From an uncultured Saprospiraceae bacterium (GTDB taxonomy: Bacteria; Bacteroidota; Bacteroidia; Chitinophagales; Saprospiraceae), in contig CALLPI010000010.1 of NCBI GenBank assembly GCA_938015595.1, forward strand, positions 300,122 to 364,121: a stretch of DNA of 64,000 nt. The letters are read 5' to 3'. The notes beneath the pieces are model-generated. The model saw only the letters and a list, made by a program, of their open reading frames with translations. It was not told the origin of the DNA and searched no databases. Position 1 is the stretch's first letter, and the number at the start of each line of letters is the position of its first letter. A program made the translations under genes and the position numbers. Below are positions 58,994 through 64,000 of the stretch, piece by piece.

Positions 58994-59029
58994 AAAAAAA
59001 CGAGGCGCCGCATTTGCACAGCGCCTCGT
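58992..59029 (-). terminator. Rho-independent terminator for the leftward repeat-protein gene
   Basis: acgaggcgc...gcgcctcgt inverted repeat (59000-59008 / 59021-59029); A9 on the plus strand (58992-59000) gives a T tract after the stem on the minus strand; 38 nt beyond the stop at 59067. Confidence 0.85.
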
Positions 59030-59066
59030 CAGCAGGAATCTCCCTAGCGTAGCTTGGCTTACTTGG

Positions 59067-62000
59067 CTACTTCACCACTGTCATGGTGCGAGTAGCAGTA
59101 TAACCTGCTGTTTTGAGTGTGTATCGGTATGCACCTGGCGCAAGGCTGCCGGCTTCAAACCATACGGTACTGCGGCCTGCCGGATAGTTACCTCGTGCAA
59201 GATGGACTACCCTACCCAACTGGTCAGTGACGACCAAGTCAGCATCCATGGCTTCTGGCAAGTCAAAACTGATGGCCGTTTGGCCGAAGAACGGGTTGGG
59301 CGCATTCTGATGCAGGAAGTATCCGTCAGTTTCTATCACGCTTACATCAGTAATACCTTGCGGCTCAAAGCGCAAGATGATGCCCATGCGCTCTTCGGCG
59401 CTGTTGTAGGCTTCCGACTGAATCCACTGCGAGCGCACCTCCATTAAACCTTCCAAGCCAGATACTGGTTGCAAGGCTCTCAAGCGTATGGTAAAGAGCA
59501 CCTCGTCAGGCGAGGCACTAGCGCCTGTGCCGGCCATGTTGAACCAACTGATGCTGATGCGCCCTTGCGATGCCTGAGCAGTACCCGCTGCCACCGTAGC
59601 AAAAGGCAAAGCAGCTGCTGGGTCAAAGCCGTCAAAGGCAAAGTATTGCGGATCAAACCACAGCCCCAACTGATAGTTGGTGATGTCGTGAAAGTTGCTG
59701 CTACGCACCGGAATACTGATGATCTGACCCTGGCTTGCTGATTTGTCAGCAGCTACCAGTTCTAGCTCAGGCGCAGTACGCGGCTCCAAGCTGCCATCCT
59801 GTAAGTTGTTGGGGTTGGCATGGCCAAGAATGTCGCCTACTTTCACGCCGGTGAAGTTAGCCAGTGTATCGCCCATGACCACCATACTGTCGCAGTTGGG
59901 ATACGGGAACACATTGTAGGCATCGAAAACATCCGGCATGTCGTAGCTATTCGACACAAACACCCACGACGGGCAATGCTCAAAGCTATCGCGCACGCCA
60001 ATAATGAGTTGCTGAATGAGGAATAGGTCCAACGTAGTGAACGCGCCATTGCAATTGGCATCACCAGCAATGATCTGATACGGCGATTCGATCTGCGGTG
60101 GGTTCATACCCAGGATGAAGCGCTGACCGATGAATAGGGCATAAGTAGAGAGCCCATTGGTCGGGTTGCCATACTTGGAGGGGCGTATGGTCATCATTTC
60201 GCCCGCTGGCACATCAGGTGCTTCATAGTAGCCATTTTCGTCGGTCATCTCCATCATGTCCATGTGGTCATTGCCGATGTGCACCTCCGCCTCGGCTACC
60301 GGAGCACCCCAGTAGGTGAGAATTTCGCCCGATACCTGGGCTGGCGAAATAATGGCAGCACTACCTGGGAACGTCACGTAGGGCCTTTCTACGGCTTGGC
60401 CGTTTACTATACAAGTTACTTCCACGGGCAGCGGCGATTCCACAATGCGAATCGGCGTGGACTGCCCCGGCGATCCTGTTAGTTGTACCACCAGGTAGAA
60501 CAGTATCTGGTTTTGCTGTAAGGGTACGCCCTGGCCAGTGTTGGAGAAAAAGTTGAATGTCTTGTTCGCCGAATTGAACTGCGGCGCAATGGCTGCTGGC
60601 AAGATCGAGACGATGTTAGCCACCGACGGGTTTTGCACCAGCAGTGAGCCAGCCAGCGAAGCCAGATTGCTGCAGTTGCGTATGCGCACTGGCACCAGGA
60701 TGTTTTGTCCAGCCAGGCCGCTAGCCTCGCCTACATCCAAAATCGCGTAGTTAGAGGGCACCTGGATGTTGATCTTGAAGCAATATGTAGTAGTACCGCA
60801 AGGATTGCTCACAATCAGGCACACATTGTACACGCCATCCTGCGCATAGGTATGTATAGGGTTCACCGCCGTGGAGGTGGCGCCATCGCCAAATTGCCAT
60901 AAGTAGCTACCAGGCGACGAATGGTTGGTGAAACTGACTGTAAGCACATTGACGCTGAAAGTGAACGACGATATCGGCGCCGAATAGCCGGCATTAAAGC
61001 TGACCAACTGATAGCGCGTACAGCCCGTGGCATCCGTCACGTGGATATTATACGCTCCGGGAGGCAACCCAAAAATGTTGTACGACGACGTGTTGAACGT
61101 AGCCGAACCACTCATTGGCCCTGCCCAAGTGATGTTGAACGGCCCTGTACCGCCTGATATATTGATCTGCAAAGAGCCCTGGAAACCACAGCCGCCCACA
61201 TTGGGCACGATGCTCATCGTGAAGCCAGTTTCGTTATATACCTGGCGCGTATTGATCTCATGACAACCGGCAGCATCATCTACCCGCACCGTATAGTTAC
61301 CGGTTTGCAGGTTCGGGATGGTGAAGGTATTGCCTGTGATGGTCTGGTTGCCGCTGCCATAGATGCTCGTCCAGGTGATGACATATGGCGGCGCATTGCC
61401 GGCTATCTGTACGGTGATAGAGCCTGGGTTGCCACAGGTATTATTGTTAGCCGTGAGTGTTACATTCAGGTTGTCGGGCGCATTAATCAGTGTGACGGTG
61501 TAAGTCGCTTCGCAGAGGTCAAAATCCCGAATCGTCACCGTATAGGTACCTTGCGGCAGATTAGGAATATCGAAGTCGGTAGAAGAAGTTGTAATACTAC
61601 CCGACTGCGGCCCCGTCCAGGTGATGACAAACGGCCCCTGGCCTTGTAGAATAGTAATCCAGATAGACCCCGGCACTCCGCATACACCATTGATAGCTGA
61701 AACATCAGCCACCACTCCGCCCGCATCAGAGTTGTTGATCATCTCCACGTCCATGGCGGTGCAGCCCTGCGAATTAACCACCTGAATCATATAGATACCG
61801 CTGGGCAGGTTGGTAATGTCGTAGGTAGAAGCCGATGTGGTAGCCGAACCGCTGGCCGGTCCTGTCCAGGTAATCATAAATGGCCCGCCGCCACCAAACA
61901 TACGCACTTGTAAATAGCCCTGCGCCCCGCAGAAGCCATGGAATGGGAAGGCGTTGATGGTGAATACTGTACCTGTATTGTTCAGCGTAGCTGTAGTTGT

Positions 62001-64000
62001 AGCGGTGCAGCCGTTGGCACTCGTTACGCTGATATTGTATGTACCACTGGCCAGGTTATTGAGGGTATGCGTAGTACCTGTGATAGATATACTGCCACTG
62101 GCCGGCCCCGACCACGTGATGGCATAAGGACTGGTGCCACCTATCAGGTTAACCGTAATAGAGCCGGGCATGCCACAAATGCCGTTATTGGGTACAGCTG
62201 TAATACTTACGCTGCCCGTTGTCGTTACTACTATCGTATCGGTATCTATACATCCTCTTGAATCTGTACCCGTCACAAAGTATGTACCCGCCGGAGCATT
62301 AGCAATGGTGAAACTGCTGGCAGAAGTAGTGGTGGAACCATTTACCGGCCCAATCCAGTTCAGCGTGTAAGGTGCATTGCCTGATACGATGTTCACTGTG
62401 ATGAAGCCAGGCTGTGCACACACGCCATTAACTCTGGTCAAGGTGATTTCCATATCTGCCTCTGGAGAGCTGAGCGTAGAAGTTTGCGTTTCTACACAAC
62501 CTGTGGCATCCGTTACTGAAATCTGGTATGTGCCTGGCGTGAGGCTATTGATGGTAAAGCTATTATTAGAGGTGGTGGCGCTACCCGACTCCGGACCACT
62601 CCAATTAATGGTATAGCCAGCATTGCCCCCGCTGATGATCACCTGTACCGATCCTTCCTGGCCGCAACTGCCTGTGCTGGCAGTGGTGGTAATCTCCAGA
62701 TCAGTTTCCGCCACGTTCACCGTAGCTGAGGTAGAGTTAGCACAGTTGCTAGCATCCGTTACAGTAAAGGTGTAAGTGCCTTGTCCCAGGTTGGGTACAG
62801 TGAAACTCGTACTGGAGGTGTTCGCACTACCCGAAGCCGCGCCCGTCCAGGTTATGGCGTAGGGGGCTGTGCCGCCACTGATGGTCAGTTGAACCTGGCC
62901 GGGGTTACCACACAAGCCGTTCACTGGCGTAGCAATCACAGCCAGTGTATTGGCCGAGTTGGTCAGCGTCACTGTTTGGGTACTAACGCAACCTTGCGAT
63001 GTAGTAGCAGTGATAGTGTAAGTACCACTGGGCAGGTTGGAAATGATATAACTGCTGGCACTGGTATTGGCCGAGCCATTGACCGCCCCTGTCCAGTTGA
63101 TAGCAATAGGCGGCACGCCCCCATTAAAGGTCAGTGTAATGGAGCCATTTTGACCGCACACGCCTGGAGTAGCCACGGCCGTCATATTGAATGCCTGTCC
63201 GTTGTTGAGCGTTGCATTCTGCGTAGCCGTGCAGTTCTGGCCGCTGCTGACTGTCACGGTATAAGTGCCAGAAGGCAGGTTGGGAATGGTAAAACTACCA
63301 CTTGCCGCCGTAGCGTTGCCGGAAACCGGACCAGACCAACTCACCGAATACGGCGCGGCAGCACCGCTGATAGTGAGTTGGATAGAACCGTTCTGACCAC
63401 ATACGCCGCTCACTCCTGTAGCCGTAAAGGTAATCCCTGCACCGTTGGTCAGCGTCACAGTCTGCGTGCGCGTGCAGCCCTGTGCATCTGTCACTGTGAT
63501 GGTGTAGGTGCCGCTCGGCAGATCAGTGATGTTGTAGAAGGCGTTGCTCGTCGTAGCACTGCCGCTCACCGCCGGCCCAGTCCACTGTATCTGGTACGGC
63601 GCTGTACCGCCCGTGAAGCCAAGATGTATCTGGCCGTTCTGGCCGCAGGTGCCCGGCACCGGCACAGCAGTCACTTGCAGGTTGTTGGCACCGTTGGTCA
63701 GCGTCACAGTCTGCGTGCGCGTGCAGCCCTGTGCATCTGTCACCGTGATGGTGTAGGTGCCGCTCGGCAGATCGGTGATGTTGTAGAAGGCGTTGCTCGT
63801 CGTAGCGCTGCCGCTCACCGCCGGACCAGTCCACTGTATCTGGTACGGCGCTGTACCGCCCGTGAAGCCGAGATGTATCTGGCCGTTCTGGCCGCAGGTG
63901 CCCGGCACCGGCACAGCAGTCACTTGCAGGTTGTTGGCACCGTTGGTCAGCGTTACGGTGCGGCTGAAGGTGCAACCTTGCGAGGTCACCGTCACTGTGT
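59067..64000 (-). CDS. Giant secreted repeat protein (SprB-like repeats, PKD, cohesin-like, dockerin-like, T9SS sorting domain), 5'-truncated by window end
   Basis: At least 12 repeats C(G)QxGxIxLxxxGGxxPYxIxWTGPxSGSATTS...LPSGTYTITVTDAQGC; WQFGDGATSTAVNPIHTY; GDANCNGAFTTLDLFLIQQLIIG; QNAPNPFFGQTAISFDLPEAM...GAYRYTLKTAGYTATRTMTVVK. Frame is open to nt 64000; the listed start at 63995 is an internal GTG. Confidence 0.92.
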   Translation of the reverse strand, partial: TVTVTSQGCTFSRTVTLTNGANNLQVTAVPVPGTCGQNGQIHLGFTGGTAPYQIQWTGPAVSGSATTSNAFYNITDLPSGTYTITVTDAQGCTRTQTVTLTNGANNLQVTAVPVPGTCGQNGQIHLGFTGGTAPYQIQWTGPAVSGSATTSNAFYNITDLPSGTYTITVTDAQGCTRTQTVTLTNGAGITFTATGVSGVCGQNGSIQLTISGAAAPYSVSWSGPVSGNATAASGSFTIPNLPSGTYTVTVSSGQNCTATQNATLNNGQAFNMTAVATPGVCGQNGSITLTFNGGVPPIAINWTGAVNGSANTSASSYIISNLPSGTYTITATTSQGCVSTQTVTLTNSANTLAVIATPVNGLCGNPGQVQLTISGGTAPYAITWTGAASGSANTSSTSFTVPNLGQGTYTFTVTDASNCANSTSATVNVAETDLEITTTASTGSCGQEGSVQVIISGGNAGYTINWSGPESGSATTSNNSFTINSLTPGTYQISVTDATGCVETQTSTLSSPEADMEITLTRVNGVCAQPGFITVNIVSGNAPYTLNWIGPVNGSTTTSASSFTIANAPAGTYFVTGTDSRGCIDTDTIVVTTTGSVSITAVPNNGICGMPGSITVNLIGGTSPYAITWSGPASGSISITGTTHTLNNLASGTYNISVTSANGCTATTTATLNNTGTVFTINAFPFHGFCGAQGYLQVRMFGGGGPFMITWTGPASGSATTSASTYDITNLPSGIYMIQVVNSQGCTAMDVEMINNSDAGGVVADVSAINGVCGVPGSIWITILQGQGPFVITWTGPQSGSITTSSTDFDIPNLPQGTYTVTIRDFDLCEATYTVTLINAPDNLNVTLTANNNTCGNPGSITVQIAGNAPPYVITWTSIYGSGNQTITGNTFTIPNLQTGNYTVRVDDAAGCHEINTRQVYNETGFTMSIVPNVGGCGFQGSLQINISGGTGPFNITWAGPMSGSATFNTSSYNIFGLPPGAYNIHVTDATGCTRYQLVSFNAGYSAPISSFTFSVNVLTVSFTNHSSPGSYLWQFGDGATSTAVNPIHTYAQDGVYNVCLIVSNPCGTTTYCFKINIQVPSNYAILDVGEASGLAGQNILVPVRIRNCSNLASLAGSLLVQNPSVANIVSILPAAIAPQFNSANKTFNFFSNTGQGVPLQQNQILFYLVVQLTGSPGQSTPIRIVESPLPVEVTCIVNGQAVERPYVTFPGSAAIISPAQVSGEILTYWGAPVAEAEVHIGNDHMDMMEMTDENGYYEAPDVPAGEMMTIRPSKYGNPTNGLSTYALFIGQRFILGMNPPQIESPYQIIAGDANCNGAFTTLDLFLIQQLIIGVRDSFEHCPSWVFVSNSYDMPDVFDAYNVFPYPNCDSMVVMGDTLANFTGVKVGDILGHANPNNLQDGSLEPRTAPELELVAADKSASQGQIISIPVRSSNFHDITNYQLGLWFDPQYFAFDGFDPAAALPFATVAAGTAQASQGRISISWFNMAGTGASASPDEVLFTIRLRALQPVSGLEGLMEVRSQWIQSEAYNSAEERMGIILRFEPQGITDVSVIETDGYFLHQNAPNPFFGQTAISFDLPEAMDADLVVTDQLGRVVHLARGNYPAGRSTVWFEAGSLAPGAYRYTLKTAGYTATRTMTVVK
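60970..64000 (-). repeat. Tandem array of ~82-codon protein repeats (12 complete plus one partial at the edge)
   Basis: Cys-to-Cys spacing of 81-83 residues throughout; the two rightmost complete units are offset by 249 bp (tctgcgtgcgcgtgcagccc at 63461 and 63710). Confidence 0.9.

Noticed and set aside
63523-63975. 150-aa minus-strand ORF in an alternative frame over the repeats (MHLQPHRNADQRCQQPASDCC...)
   Set aside because: Out-of-frame readthrough of the repeat DNA; its repetitiveness mirrors the nucleotide repeat.
60970-64000. Tandem periodic DNA considered as a CRISPR array or minisatellite
   Set aside because: Period ~246-249 bp, in frame, translates to conserved ~82-aa Cys-paired repeats; it is a coding protein-repeat array.
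1-64000. tRNA, rRNA, integrase, transposase or prophage genes
   Set aside because: None recognised by eye in the intergenic regions or ORF translations; a tRNAscan/Infernal run would be needed to exclude small RNAs.

Overview
The window looks like a Bacteroidota (Bacteroidetes) chromosomal segment. This inference rests on several type IX secretion (T9SS) C-terminal sorting domains, a GldB-like lipoprotein, a PorT-like barrel, a PorU2-like C25 peptidase, bacillithiol enzyme BshC, and TAnnTTTG promoter motifs. I saw no rRNA, tRNA, CRISPR array, prophage or intact transposase. Most of it is densely packed housekeeping: carB, aroA, nadC, def, queG, trhO, folB, phoH, tatA, copA-like, bshC, two acyl-CoA dehydrogenases and two tandem universal stress proteins. 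Large secreted or surface proteins are interspersed: a 1282-aa BNR/PKD protein, a 1277-aa trypsin-like protease with P-domain and Fn3 modules, a 1.7k-aa C25 peptidase, a compositionally mosaic T9SS protein, and a giant repeat protein running off the right edge. The observations I rate highest are: (i) a dispersed ~75-bp palindromic element with three recognisable intergenic copies (728-802, 14652-14729, 21985-22058), not reported by the ORF track; (ii) the edge-truncated adhesin-like protein with at least 12 Cys-paired ~82-aa repeats followed by PKD, cohesin-like, dockerin-like and T9SS modules in one chain, whose two rightmost complete repeats are protein-identical with only synonymous differences seen; (iii) a secreted-protein gene with an abrupt composition change at its sorting-domain cassette; (iv) a probable AAA-ATPase-like relic at 56463-56711; (v) a possible cryptic CotH/HipA-like protein at 46007-47098; (vi) a CarB without the C-terminal MGS-like domain. 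I did not find a clear multi-gene undescribed defence or biosynthetic system. All family calls are by eye from the translations; no database search was run.
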